Positions 16,032 through 24,265 of a stretch of DNA of 37,362 nucleotides are shown piece after piece. Within the stretch, counting starts at the first letter, position 1; the number at the start of each line of letters is the position of its first letter. The position numbers and the translations under genes were made by a program. This DNA is from an uncultured Magnetospirillum sp. (lineage in GTDB: Bacteria; Pseudomonadota; Alphaproteobacteria; Rhodospirillales; Magnetospirillaceae), in assembly GCF_903853455.1 (NCBI RefSeq), contig NZ_CAINTR010000122.1:1-37362 (forward strand), in the 5' to 3' direction. The notes below the pieces were generated by a model. It had not been told where the DNA came from, made no database searches, and worked only from the letters and a program-made list of their open reading frames with translations.

Positions 16032-16786
16032 CCGTGTCCGGAGAGGACGCCCTCGTCGCCCGCTGGACGGCCCATCACCGCTTCACTGCGGATTCGGTCC
16101 TGATCGTCCACTCCGCCTTCCGCCATTTGGGAGCCGCCGGTCTCGCCCCGGAGCGGTTGTGCGCCGCCTTGCTCGCCGGATTGGGCGACGCCACCCTGCT
16201 GATGCCGACCATGACCTGGCGGACGGTCAATCCGGTCAATCCGGTCTTCGACGCCCGTGAAACCCCCTCCCACACCGGCGTGCTGACCGAGTGCTTCCGC
16301 CGGCACTTCGCCACCCATCGCAGCCTGCACCCCACCCATTCGGTGGCGGGACGTGGCCGGCTGGCGCCGCTGCTGCTCTCCACCCACCACCAGGGCTCGA
16401 CCCCTTGCGCCGGCAACAGCCCCTATGGCCTGGCGCGGGATTACGATTGCTGGGTGCTGCTGTTGGGGGTGGGGCTGGAATGCTGTACGGCGATCCACCA
16501 CGCCGAGGAGGTCATGGCCCCCGACCTCTATCTCAACCCCGACAGCGCAGCCGAAGCCTACCGGCTGATCGGACTGGATGGCGCCGAGCATGCCATGCGA
16601 CTGCGCCGCCATGCCCGCATCCCGCGCGATTTTCCCGCCTTCGCTTCCCGCCTGACGCCTGGAACCGAGCTCGTCCTCGGCGAGGATTTCGCGACTCCCT
16701 GGATGCTCCTGCCCATGGCGCCGCTGCTGCGGACAGTTTTTGCGTCGCTCGTGGCCGACCCTTACGCTACAGTGCGGAAACTCTGA
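16028..16786 (+). CDS. AAC(3)-family N-acetyltransferase
   Basis: A 252-aa member of the aminoglycoside 3-N-acetyltransferase family (Antibiotic_NAT). Diagnostic segments are 'VLIVHSAFRHLG', 'LLMPTMTWRTVN', 'HPTHSVAGRG', 'CAGNSPYGLARDY' and 'LLLGVGLECCTAIHHAEEVM'. In polysaccharide loci such proteins are thought to acetylate amino sugars rather than drugs, and that is the likelier role here. Two acyltransferase genes in tandem, of unrelated folds, suggest a sugar with two acylated positions. ATG at 16028 overlaps the previous stop (ATGA); the frame is open far upstream but only as a shadow of the hexapeptide gene. Confidence 0.88.
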   Translation: MTVSGEDALVARWTAHHRFTADSVLIVHSAFRHLGAAGLAPERLCAALLAGLGDATLLMPTMTWRTVNPVNPVFDARETPSHTGVLTECFRRHFATHRSLHPTHSVAGRGRLAPLLLSTHHQGSTPCAGNSPYGLARDYDCWVLLLGVGLECCTAIHHAEEVMAPDLYLNPDSAAEAYRLIGLDGAEHAMRLRRHARIPRDFPAFASRLTPGTELVLGEDFATPWMLLPMAPLLRTVFASLVADPYATVRKL

Positions 16787-16803
16787 AGGGACGCAGGATA
16801 CCG

Positions 16804-17853
16804 ATGAGCGACTGGAGCAAAGCGGATTGGGTCGATCCCGCCCTGGGATGGGTTCCCAAGCCGGTGGACCGCCTGCCCAAGCGGGTACTCATCGATTTCG
16901 CCACCCGCTGCAATCTGCGCTGTCCCATGTGTCCGGTCTGGGGATCGGACGACCAGGAGGCCATCGACAAGGTCAAGGGCCTGCTGTCGGTGGAGAACGC
17001 GCGGCGCATCCTGGACGAAGTGGCCGCCGCCACGCCCCTGGTGCAGCCGGTCCTCTACGGCGAGCCCCTGCTCATTCCCGACGTGGCCGAGCGGATCCGC
17101 GACATGAAGTCGCGCGGCATGACCGTCGCCATCAACACCAATGGCGTCGCCCTGTCGGCGCAGATGGCCCGCGACATCATCGCCGCCGGGGTCGATTCCA
17201 TCTTTGTCAGCCTGGACGCGGTCGATCCCGCGACCTTCGTCAAGGTGCGCGGCGTGGACAAGCTGGAGGCCATCGAGGCCAACATCCTGCGCCTGCTGGC
17301 GGAGCGGGGGCGGCGATCCAGTCCGCGCGTCGGCGTGTCCTTCACCATCACCGATGCCAACCGGGCCGAGACCGACGCCTTCGTCGAGCGCTGGTGCGGC
17401 GTGATCGACTGTCTCCGCACCGGCTTGGTGTTCCAGGACGGAACCTTCCCCGACATGGCGGTAGACAAGGAACGGGAAACCTGTCCCGCCCTCTATTCGA
17501 CCATGCCGGTCCATCACGACGGTTCGGTGACCATCTGCTGCCTGGACGGGTTTCGCGAGACCACGGTCGGCAATATCCTGGAGGAGGGGGCCGAGGCCGT
17601 CTGGAACGGCGAGGCCTTCGCCAAGGTCCGCTACTACCATGAGACCGGGCAGTGGGAAAAAGTGCCGTTCTGCACCAACTGCAATGGCTGGCTGTGGCAC
17701 GATTTCGACGAAGAGATCCGCGACGGGCTGCTGATCCGCCGCTCGCCGCAGATGACCTATTACAACCGCATCGACCGGCTGGAGAATTGGCAAGGGCCGC
17801 TGCTGGGTAACCACTCCCCCGACCTGGGGGCGTTGAGGGACCCGACCGCGTGA
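16804..17853 (+). CDS. radical SAM/SPASM domain protein
   Basis: A 349-aa radical SAM enzyme with C36-x3-C40-x2-C43 ('TRCNLRCPMCPVW') and an N-terminal TIM-barrel-like core ('VAINTNGVALSAQMARD', 'IFVSLDAVDP'). The C-terminal third has the auxiliary-cluster cysteine pattern of SPASM domains: 'TCPALYSTMPVHHDG', 'VTICCLDG', 'VPFCTNCNGWLW'. SPASM enzymes include peptide modifiers and sugar-associated members; the neighbours argue for a sugar or glycan-precursor substrate. CAGGA lies five bases before the ATG at 16804. It follows the AAC(3)-like gene by 17 bases. This is the third radical SAM gene in the window and unlike the other two has no B12 domain. Confidence 0.9.
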   Translation: MSDWSKADWVDPALGWVPKPVDRLPKRVLIDFATRCNLRCPMCPVWGSDDQEAIDKVKGLLSVENARRILDEVAAATPLVQPVLYGEPLLIPDVAERIRDMKSRGMTVAINTNGVALSAQMARDIIAAGVDSIFVSLDAVDPATFVKVRGVDKLEAIEANILRLLAERGRRSSPRVGVSFTITDANRAETDAFVERWCGVIDCLRTGLVFQDGTFPDMAVDKERETCPALYSTMPVHHDGSVTICCLDGFRETTVGNILEEGAEAVWNGEAFAKVRYYHETGQWEKVPFCTNCNGWLWHDFDEEIRDGLLIRRSPQMTYYNRIDRLENWQGPLLGNHSPDLGALRDPTA

Positions 17854-17917
17854 CCCAGGCCTCGGCAGACACCGTCGATCCCCGCCCCAGCCGCCCCTCG
17901 GCGTCGTGAGGCGTGCG

Positions 17918-19093
17918 ATGGATGCCCCCGCCCTCAGTCTTCGGCGCGCCCTCGCCCGCCTGCGGGAGCAGGGCCTCGCCTGGATCGGCCGCCGTGTCGC
18001 CCACGAACTGGCGGCCCCCACCACTGGTCCCGGCAAAGCCTTGTTCAGGGCCCGTCTTGATCTTCTCGGCCTGATTCGCGCCCTTCGAGGGGGGGCTCCC
18101 CAGCAGGCCGCAATGGAGACCGAGTTCGTCACCGCCTTCTACGATCTCGCCGCCGCTCCGGTGACCTACGACGTGGTCTGGTTCATCGCCGGTGCCGAAC
18201 TGGCCCGTCGAGCCGCGGGCAAGGCGGGGGTTCATTTCGTGGTGGTCCCGGCCGAGACCGACGGCCTGCGGGAGGAAACCGCCGACTACGAGCAGGTCGT
18301 CGATCGTGAGGCCCGCCGTTCCCGGCTGGTCAACCTGACCCTGCCGGCCTTTTCCCTGCTTCCCGCCATGCGGGGCATCACCCTGGCCACTTCGCGCCGT
18401 CATGCCCAGCATATCCGCGACCGGGCCGATGTCGTCCATCCCCCCGCCTACGAGCCCAGCCTGCCCCATTTCCCCGAGCCGCAGATCGTGCTGCGGCAAG
18501 CGGCGGCCGGGCAGAGCTGCCAAGTGCTGGAAAGCTCCACCGACGCCCGGCGAATCATCGCCCGCTGGCTCGACCGCGTCGCCCAGGGGCGGCGGGTGGT
18601 CACCATCACCCTGCGGGATTACGCCTTCGGCAGCGCCCGCAACAGCAGCGTCGCCACCTGGGCCGCCTTCGCCCATTCCCTCGACCCGGCCGTCTGGTGC
18701 GTGGTCATCCTCTACGACACCGGCCGCACCGTCGATCCCCTGCCCGACGAGATGGCGGGCTTTCCCTACCTGCACGAAGCGTCGTGGAATCTGCCGCTGC
18801 GTCTCGCCCTCTACGAGGCGGCCTGGCTGAATTTGGGGATCAATTCCGGCCCCATGGTGATGTTGGCCTTCACCCGGGCGCGCTCCATCACCTATCGCAT
18901 GGTGACGGAGGATGTGGAGCAGTCCTCCACCGCCTATATGCGCCGGCTCGGCTTCATTCCGGGCGAGACGCCGCCGGTCGCTCACCGCTTCTGCAAGTGG
19001 GTGTGGGAGCCCGACACGCCGGAGGTCATCCGCCGCGAGTTCGACGCCATGGTCGCCGCCATCGAGGCGGCTCCCCCGGACTTCACCCGATGA
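17918..19093 (+). CDS. protein of unknown function in polysaccharide locus
   Basis: A 391-aa soluble-looking protein without a signal peptide or membrane segments. I do not recognise a named domain. The second half, with 'RVVTITLRDYAFGSARNSSV', 'WCVVILYDTGRTVDPLPDE' and 'NLGINSGPMVMLAFTRARS', has the feel of a GT-B-like nucleotide-sugar-binding half (the Asn-Ser-Gly-Pro near the end is reminiscent), but this is weak. GTG at 17906 is possible; ATG at 17918 is preferred because GAGG lies six bases upstream. The stop overlaps the start of the tandem glycosyltransferase gene (ATGA), so the two products are made together. Confidence 0.75.
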   Translation: MDAPALSLRRALARLREQGLAWIGRRVAHELAAPTTGPGKALFRARLDLLGLIRALRGGAPQQAAMETEFVTAFYDLAAAPVTYDVVWFIAGAELARRAAGKAGVHFVVVPAETDGLREETADYEQVVDREARRSRLVNLTLPAFSLLPAMRGITLATSRRHAQHIRDRADVVHPPAYEPSLPHFPEPQIVLRQAAAGQSCQVLESSTDARRIIARWLDRVAQGRRVVTITLRDYAFGSARNSSVATWAAFAHSLDPAVWCVVILYDTGRTVDPLPDEMAGFPYLHEASWNLPLRLALYEAAWLNLGINSGPMVMLAFTRARSITYRMVTEDVEQSSTAYMRRLGFIPGETPPVAHRFCKWVWEPDTPEVIRREFDAMVAAIEAAPPDFTR

Positions 19094-21327
19094 AATTGCT
19101 GATCCTGGCCCGGTCGCTGGAGGCCGGCGGGGCGGAACGGCAGATCGTCCTGCTGGCGCGAGGACTGGCCGAGAGGGGGCTCGACGTCACCCTCGCCCTG
19201 TTCTACGCCGGAGGGACGATGCAGACCGAGCTGGTCGGCAGCGGGGTCGCCGTGGTCGACCTGGCCAAGGGCGGCCGCTGGAGCAACCTCGCCTTTCTCG
19301 TCCGTCTGGTCCGTCTGCTGCGGCGCAAGCGGCCGGATGCGCTGTATTCCTTCCTGCCGGTCGCCAATCTGGTCGCGGCGGTGGCATGCCTGACGGTGCC
19401 CGGCTGCCGGCTGGTGTTCGGCGTGCGCGCCTCGGACATGGATCTGTCCCGCTATGACCGGCTGTCGGCCCTGTCCTACCGCCTGGAGGGAGTCGCCGCC
19501 CGCCGGGCCGACTTGGCCATCGCCAACAGCGAGGCCGGGCGCGTGGCCGCCCTTGCGCGGGGCTTTCCCGCCAGCCGTCTGGTGGTCGTTCCCAACGGCG
19601 TCGATACGGAGCGTTTCCACCCCGACCACCCGGCCGGCGAGGCATTGCGTCTGGCCTGGGGCATCCCGGCGGAAGCACCGCTGATCGGCCTGGTCGGGCG
19701 GCTTGATCCCATGAAGGGCCATGCCGTTTTCCTTGCCGCCGTCGCGCTGATGGCGGCAAGGCGGCCCGATCTGCGCTTCGTCTGTGTCGGTGACGGGCCG
19801 GAGGCGATGGCGAACGATCTTCGCGACCAGGCCGAGCGGCTGGGGTTGTCGGGGCGCCTGACCTGGCACCGGGCGGTGCCGCGGCCGGAAGAGGTCTACG
19901 CCATGCTCGACCTGCTGGTCTCGGCCTCGCTCTATGGCGAAGGCTTTTCCAATGTCGTCGGCGAGGCCATGGCCTGCGGCGTGCCGGTGGTGGCGACCGC
20001 CGTCGGCGATTCGGCCCAAGTGGTGGGGGAGGCCGGCACCATCGTTCCTCCCGGCGACGCCGAAGCCCTGGCCGAGGCCTGCCTCGCCCGGTTCGACACA
20101 CCCCCGGCCACCGCCCCGCGCGACCGTATCGAGGCTCGGTTCGGCGTCGCGGCCATGGTCGAGCGGACCGAGGCCCTGCTCGGCGGTCCCGCCGACACGC
20201 GCCCGACCATCCTTCACGTCATCACCGGCTTGGGCGGCGGCGGCGCCGAGCGGACCCTCGCCCAGGTGGTGACCGGCAGCGATCCCCGCCGCTTCCGCCA
20301 GGTGGTGGTCTCGCTGACCGATGGCGGGCGCTGGCAGGATGTCATTCGGGATGCCGGCGTCGCCACAATGTCCCTGGGGATGCGGCGGGGCGTCCCGTCG
20401 CCGCTGGCGCTGGTTCGGCTGGCGCGGCTGATCCGCGCCCAGCGGCCGACCGTGGTCATGACCTGGCTCTACCACGCCGACCTGCTCGGCACCCTGGCGG
20501 TCAAGCTGGCGGGATGCGACGCCGCCCTGGTGTGGAATCTGCGATGCTCCGAGATGGAACCGGCCGGCTGCTCGCCGGCGACCGCTCTGGTGCGGCGCGT
20601 CCTCGCCGCCTTGTCGGGGCTTCCCGACGTGGTCGCCGCCAATTCCCAGGCCGGCCGTCTGGCCCATCAGCGCCGGGGATATCGCCCCCGCCGCTGGGAG
20701 ATCTTGCCCAACGGCGTCGATCCCTCGGTCTTCCACCCTGACGGCGATGCCCGCCGGCGGCTGAGGCAAGAGCTGTCGCTTGGTCCCGAGGCGGTGGCGG
20801 TGGGGGTGGTCGCCCGCCTTGATCCCATGAAGGGCCATGACGACTTTATCGCTGCCGCCATCCGGGTCGCCGCCGCCCTGCCCCAGGCGGTCTTCGTCCT
20901 GGCGGGAACGGGTGTACCGTCCCTGGCGGAGCGGATCGCCGCGACCGGACTGGCGTTTCGCTTCCGCCTGCTGGCCGAGCGCTCCGATCCCGCCGCTCTG
21001 ATGGCGGCCCTCGACGTGCCGGTGGTGTCGTCGCGCTTCGGCGAGGGCTTTCCCAATGTGGTGGCCGAGGCCATGGCCTGCGGCCGCGCCTGCGTGGTGA
21101 CGGATGTGGGCGACGCCGCCGCCATGGTGGGAGCAACCGGCCTGGTGGTGCCGCCCAGCCGGCCCGACCTGCTGGCCGAGGCGATCCTGCGTCTGGCCGG
21201 CGACGGGGCTCTGCGGGCACGGATGGGGGCCGAGGCGGCGCGGGCCGCAGCGGCGTGGTCGCTGGACACGTCCATCGCCGCCTACCGGGATTTCACCCTC
21301 GGTCTGGTTCAGTCCCGCCGGAAATAG
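19090..21327 (+). CDS. tandem GT4-GT4 glycosyltransferase fusion
   Basis: A 745-aa protein made of two complete GT4 (GT-B) enzymes. The first half (1-~368) has 'RSLEAGGAERQIVLLARGL', 'VVVPNGVDTERFHP', 'GLVGRLDPMKGH' and 'EGFSNVVGEAMACGVPVV'. The second (~371-745) repeats this with 'VITGLGGGGAERTLAQVV', 'ILPNGVDPSVFHP', 'GVVARLDPMKGH' and 'EGFPNVVAEAMACG'. Both retain the E-x7-E motif, so both may be active. A 22-base stretch is identical in the two halves (19702-19723 and 20818-20839). One chain could add two successive sugars. ATG at 19090 overlaps the previous stop; the 3' end overlaps the convergent aminotransferase gene by 19 bases. No frameshift or internal stop separates the halves. Confidence 0.93.
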   Translation: MKLLILARSLEAGGAERQIVLLARGLAERGLDVTLALFYAGGTMQTELVGSGVAVVDLAKGGRWSNLAFLVRLVRLLRRKRPDALYSFLPVANLVAAVACLTVPGCRLVFGVRASDMDLSRYDRLSALSYRLEGVAARRADLAIANSEAGRVAALARGFPASRLVVVPNGVDTERFHPDHPAGEALRLAWGIPAEAPLIGLVGRLDPMKGHAVFLAAVALMAARRPDLRFVCVGDGPEAMANDLRDQAERLGLSGRLTWHRAVPRPEEVYAMLDLLVSASLYGEGFSNVVGEAMACGVPVVATAVGDSAQVVGEAGTIVPPGDAEALAEACLARFDTPPATAPRDRIEARFGVAAMVERTEALLGGPADTRPTILHVITGLGGGGAERTLAQVVTGSDPRRFRQVVVSLTDGGRWQDVIRDAGVATMSLGMRRGVPSPLALVRLARLIRAQRPTVVMTWLYHADLLGTLAVKLAGCDAALVWNLRCSEMEPAGCSPATALVRRVLAALSGLPDVVAANSQAGRLAHQRRGYRPRRWEILPNGVDPSVFHPDGDARRRLRQELSLGPEAVAVGVVARLDPMKGHDDFIAAAIRVAAALPQAVFVLAGTGVPSLAERIAATGLAFRFRLLAERSDPAALMAALDVPVVSSRFGEGFPNVVAEAMACGRACVVTDVGDAAAMVGATGLVVPPSRPDLLAEAILRLAGDGALRARMGAEAARAAAAWSLDTSIAAYRDFTLGLVQSRRK

Positions 21328-22514
21328 GTCTCCACCTTGACCATGGCATCGACGCAATCGCGGGCTTCGGTCTCGCCATACTTTTCGTTGAGGTAAAGCG
21401 GGAAGCTGGACTCCACCGACGCCTGGGCGTTGGGGCAGTCGAAGCCGTCGGCCAGATAGGGCCTGAGGAACGGCCAAGTCGCCGCCACGTACTGATAGTG
21501 GGGATTGAGCGGAATACCCTCGGCCAGCAGCGCCTTGGCGAAATCGATCTTGGAGCAGGTGATCCGATTGGGATCGACGAAGACCGGGGTGATGAACGGC
21601 GAATCGTTGGGCGAATAGCCGTAGGGCCGGCAAATCTTGGCGCGCTGGCGCAGCAGGCCGGAAAACTCGGCGACGAAGGCCAGCCGGCGCAAGATGGTGT
21701 CCGGCAAGCGTTCCAGCGAGGCGATGCCGATGGCGCAGGACAGTTCGTCGGTGTGCAGGTTCAGGGCGGGAAACAGGAACTGCCGCGGGTCGCGCCAGTC
21801 GAAGCCCTCGGCCCAGACCGGCTTGCCTCGGTCGGCATGGGCCAGGGCGTTGCGGTATAGGTCGAGGTCGCGGGTATAGACCACCCCGCCCGAGCCGCCG
21901 GAAATGGAAATCTTGCGGTACATGGTGGAAAAGGCGGCGATGTCGCCGAAGGTCCCCACCGGGCGGCCTTTCCATCGCGCCATATGGGCTTGGCTGCAAT
22001 CCTCCACCACCTTGATGCCGTGTTCGGCGGCGATGGCGACGATGCGGTCGATCTCGGCGGCGCGGCCGGCGCAATGCACCACCACCACGCCCTTGACCGC
22101 CGGAGTGACGCGGGCGGCGAACTGCTCCGGCCCCATGTTGTAGGAACCGGGCTCGGCATCGGCCAGACGCGGCACCAGACCGGCCAGCACGATGGCCGAC
22201 AGGGTGCCGGGATCGGTGATGGGCGAGCAGATCACCTCCGCCCCTTTGGGCAGGTTCAGTGCCATCAGCGCCACATAGATGGCGACGGTGCCGGTCGCCA
22301 CCGCATCGGCATGGCCGCCGCCCAGCATGGCGGCGAAGGCGTCGGTGTAGCGCTTCTCGTAGCCTTCCTGATAGCCGGGATCGACACCGCGGGCGGCACA
22401 AGAATCCAGCGCCTCATCGATCATGCGACGTTCGTCGGGGCCGATGGCCAGCCGCGCCGGCATGGGGGTGGCGCGCACCGGCGTGCCGCCGTGAATGGCC
22501 AGGGTCTTGTCCAT
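21309..22514 (-). CDS. DegT/DnrJ/EryC1/StrS-type PLP-dependent sugar aminotransferase
   Basis: A 401-aa aminotransferase-fold enzyme. The start 'LAIHGGTPVRATPMP' and 'ATGTVAIYVALMALNL' are typical of the family. The cofactor region is 'VVEDCSQAHMARWKG' with 'DIAAFSTMYRKISISGGSGG'; Lys ~201 sits where the Schiff-base lysine belongs, but the following sequence is SISGGSGG rather than the usual TTGEGG. Members aminate NDP-keto sugars; a minority do dehydration or other chemistry. ATG at 22514 overlaps the upstream stop (TGATG), with GGGGA eight bases before it. It is the last gene of the minus-strand operon with the split transketolase and dehydratase-like genes, which should supply its keto-sugar substrate. 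Confidence 0.88.
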   Translation of the reverse strand: MDKTLAIHGGTPVRATPMPARLAIGPDERRMIDEALDSCAARGVDPGYQEGYEKRYTDAFAAMLGGGHADAVATGTVAIYVALMALNLPKGAEVICSPITDPGTLSAIVLAGLVPRLADAEPGSYNMGPEQFAARVTPAVKGVVVVHCAGRAAEIDRIVAIAAEHGIKVVEDCSQAHMARWKGRPVGTFGDIAAFSTMYRKISISGGSGGVVYTRDLDLYRNALAHADRGKPVWAEGFDWRDPRQFLFPALNLHTDELSCAIGIASLERLPDTILRRLAFVAEFSGLLRQRAKICRPYGYSPNDSPFITPVFVDPNRITCSKIDFAKALLAEGIPLNPHYQYVAATWPFLRPYLADGFDCPNAQASVESSFPLYLNEKYGETEARDCVDAMVKVETYFRRD

Positions 22515-23428
22515 CACGCGATCCCCGCAAGAATGGCCGATGCCGACAGGCCGTGCACCGCCAGCAATTCGTCATGGCTGCCATAGACATGGTGGAAGGC
22601 GTCGTCCAGCGCGAAGGTGTCCAGCCGGCAACCGGCGCGGATTTCCCAGGCGATGGCCTTGACCTGCATGCCGAGCGCGCCGTTGGGGGCGGTCTCTTCG
22701 ATCACCACCACCTGGGCGTGATCGCGCAGCGCCGCCTCGATACCGGGGCGGTCCAGCGGCTTGACCGTATGGCACGAGAACACCGACACGCTCTTGCCCG
22801 AGGCTTCCAGGTTCCGCGCCACCTCCATGGCCATCTTCATGATCGGGCCATAGGCGATGATCGCGACGTCGCGGCCGCGTTGCAGGGTCCGCAGCTTGCC
22901 GAACTCCCACGGCTCGGCGGCGGTCTCGGTCAGCACCGGCTCGCCCGCCTTGGCCAGACGCAGATAGACCGGCCCCCGGGTCTGGGTGGTGCACCACAAG
23001 GTGGCGGCCTTGGCCTCCAGCGGATCGCAGGGCGCGATCACCGCCATGTTGGGCAGGCCGCAGGCCAGGGCGATGTCCTCCTGGGCATGGTGAGTCGCTC
23101 CCAGGGTGGAATAGGTGACGCCACCGCCGATCCCCACCACCGTTACCGGCAGGTTCTGGTAGCACAGGTCGTCGCGGATCATCTCGTAGGGACGGAACAG
23201 GGTGAAGGTGGCGATGGTATAGGCGAAGGGGCGCATGCCCCGCTGGGCCATGCCGGCGGCCAGTCCGATCATCACCTGCTCGGCGACGCCGGTATTGATG
23301 AAGCGGTCGGGGAAGTCCTCGCGGAACTTGGCGATGGAGCCGGCCGGCGAGATGTCGGCCACCACCACCGCCAGACGCCGGTCGTGCTTGCCCGCCTCGT
23401 AGAAGGTGTCGGCGAAGGTGTTCCTCAT
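22514..23428 (-). CDS. transketolase, C-terminal subunit
   Basis: A 304-aa protein corresponding to the pyrimidine-binding and C-terminal domains of transketolase. 'VVVADISPAGSIAKF', 'FINTGVAEQVMIGLAAGMAQ' (with the conserved Glu that activates thiamine diphosphate), 'GATHHAQEDIALACGLPNM' and 'VFSCHTVKPLD' identify it. It needs the N-terminal subunit encoded just upstream; the two genes overlap by four bases. Two-subunit transketolases are known outside central metabolism, for instance in apulose use; here the setting points to sugar-nucleotide synthesis. The complex would transfer a two-carbon ketol unit, but the donor and acceptor cannot be read from sequence. Confidence 0.93.
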   Translation of the reverse strand: MRNTFADTFYEAGKHDRRLAVVVADISPAGSIAKFREDFPDRFINTGVAEQVMIGLAAGMAQRGMRPFAYTIATFTLFRPYEMIRDDLCYQNLPVTVVGIGGGVTYSTLGATHHAQEDIALACGLPNMAVIAPCDPLEAKAATLWCTTQTRGPVYLRLAKAGEPVLTETAAEPWEFGKLRTLQRGRDVAIIAYGPIMKMAMEVARNLEASGKSVSVFSCHTVKPLDRPGIEAALRDHAQVVVIEETAPNGALGMQVKAIAWEIRAGCRLDTFALDDAFHHVYGSHDELLAVHGLSASAILAGIA

Positions 23429-24258
23429 GCCGGGATCTCCGCTGCCGCCGCCGCCAGCTCGGCCAGGGCCTGGACGTATTCGTCCTTGTTGGGCGAGCGG
23501 TAATGCCAGATGGCGACGTTCTCCATGTAGGAGACGCCCTTGCCCTTGACGGTGCGGCCGACCACCATCAGCGGGCGGCCGCCCTTGCGGTTGCGCACCG
23601 CGTCGACCACCCCGGCGGAATCGTGGCCGTCGAGATCGATGGCTTCCCAGCCGAAGCTTTCGACCTTCTCCGCCACCGGATAGAAATGGGGATGGGTCTC
23701 GCGGGTGCGGCCCAGGCCCTGGAAGTCGTTGAAGTCCACGAAGGCCACCAGATTGGACAGGCCCAGATTGGGCGCCATCATGATCGCCTCCCAGATGGAG
23801 CCCTCCTGCATCTCGCCGTCGCCCAGGATGCAGTAGGTCATACGGTCGGTGCCCTGGATACGGTCGGCATAGGCCATGCCGCAGGCCAGGCCGAGGCCGT
23901 GGCCCAGCGAGCCGGTGGAGGCCTCGATGCCGGGATTGCCGTAATCGGGATGTGCTCCCAGCCGGCCCTTGGCGGTGCAGTACTCGTCGAGATCCTGGCG
24001 CTCCAGAATCCCCAGCGCTTCCAGCACCACGTACTGGGCCATGACGCCGTGGCCCTTGGACATGACGAAGCCGTCCCGAAGGGCACCGGCCGCGTCTTTG
24101 CGCATCAGGCCGAAATAGATGGCGTCCACCATCTCGATGCAGGAGAAGGCCGGCGCCACGTGTAGCGCCGTGACCTGCTGCGACACTTCCAGGATGCGCC
24201 GCCGCCAGTCGAGGCAGCGGCGGCGGGCCTGACCGACGTCGAAGGCGTTGGGGATCAT
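23425..24258 (-). CDS. transketolase, N-terminal subunit
   Basis: A 277-aa thiamine-diphosphate-binding subunit. The ThDP motif is GDGEMQEGSIWEAIMMA ending in 'VAFVDFNDFQ', and 'VMSKGHGVMAQYVVLEALG', 'GAHPDYGNPGIEASTGSLGH' and 'GLACGMAYADR' match transketolase N-terminal domains. Together with the C-terminal subunit it makes a full transketolase of about 580 residues, shorter than the ~660 of the housekeeping enzyme, as usual for split forms. ATG at 24258 lies seven bases after the stop of the dehydratase-like gene. The operon partners suggest a dedicated role, not pentose phosphate metabolism. Confidence 0.94.
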   Translation of the reverse strand: MIPNAFDVGQARRRCLDWRRRILEVSQQVTALHVAPAFSCIEMVDAIYFGLMRKDAAGALRDGFVMSKGHGVMAQYVVLEALGILERQDLDEYCTAKGRLGAHPDYGNPGIEASTGSLGHGLGLACGMAYADRIQGTDRMTYCILGDGEMQEGSIWEAIMMAPNLGLSNLVAFVDFNDFQGLGRTRETHPHFYPVAEKVESFGWEAIDLDGHDSAGVVDAVRNRKGGRPLMVVGRTVKGKGVSYMENVAIWHYRSPNKDEYVQALAELAAAAAEIPA

Positions 24259-24265
24259 GACGCGG

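Noticed and set aside
16028..16786. Aminoglycoside resistance gene
   Set aside because: The family is right, but the tight coupling to sugar acyltransferase and isomerase genes makes a glycan substrate more likely; resistance cannot be claimed.
18982..22401. A very long minus-strand open frame (over 1100 codons)
   Set aside because: It is antisense to the GT4 fusion and overlaps the aminotransferase in another frame. Its composition (His-, Gly-, Gln-rich, no domain) is that of a shadow frame in GC-rich DNA.
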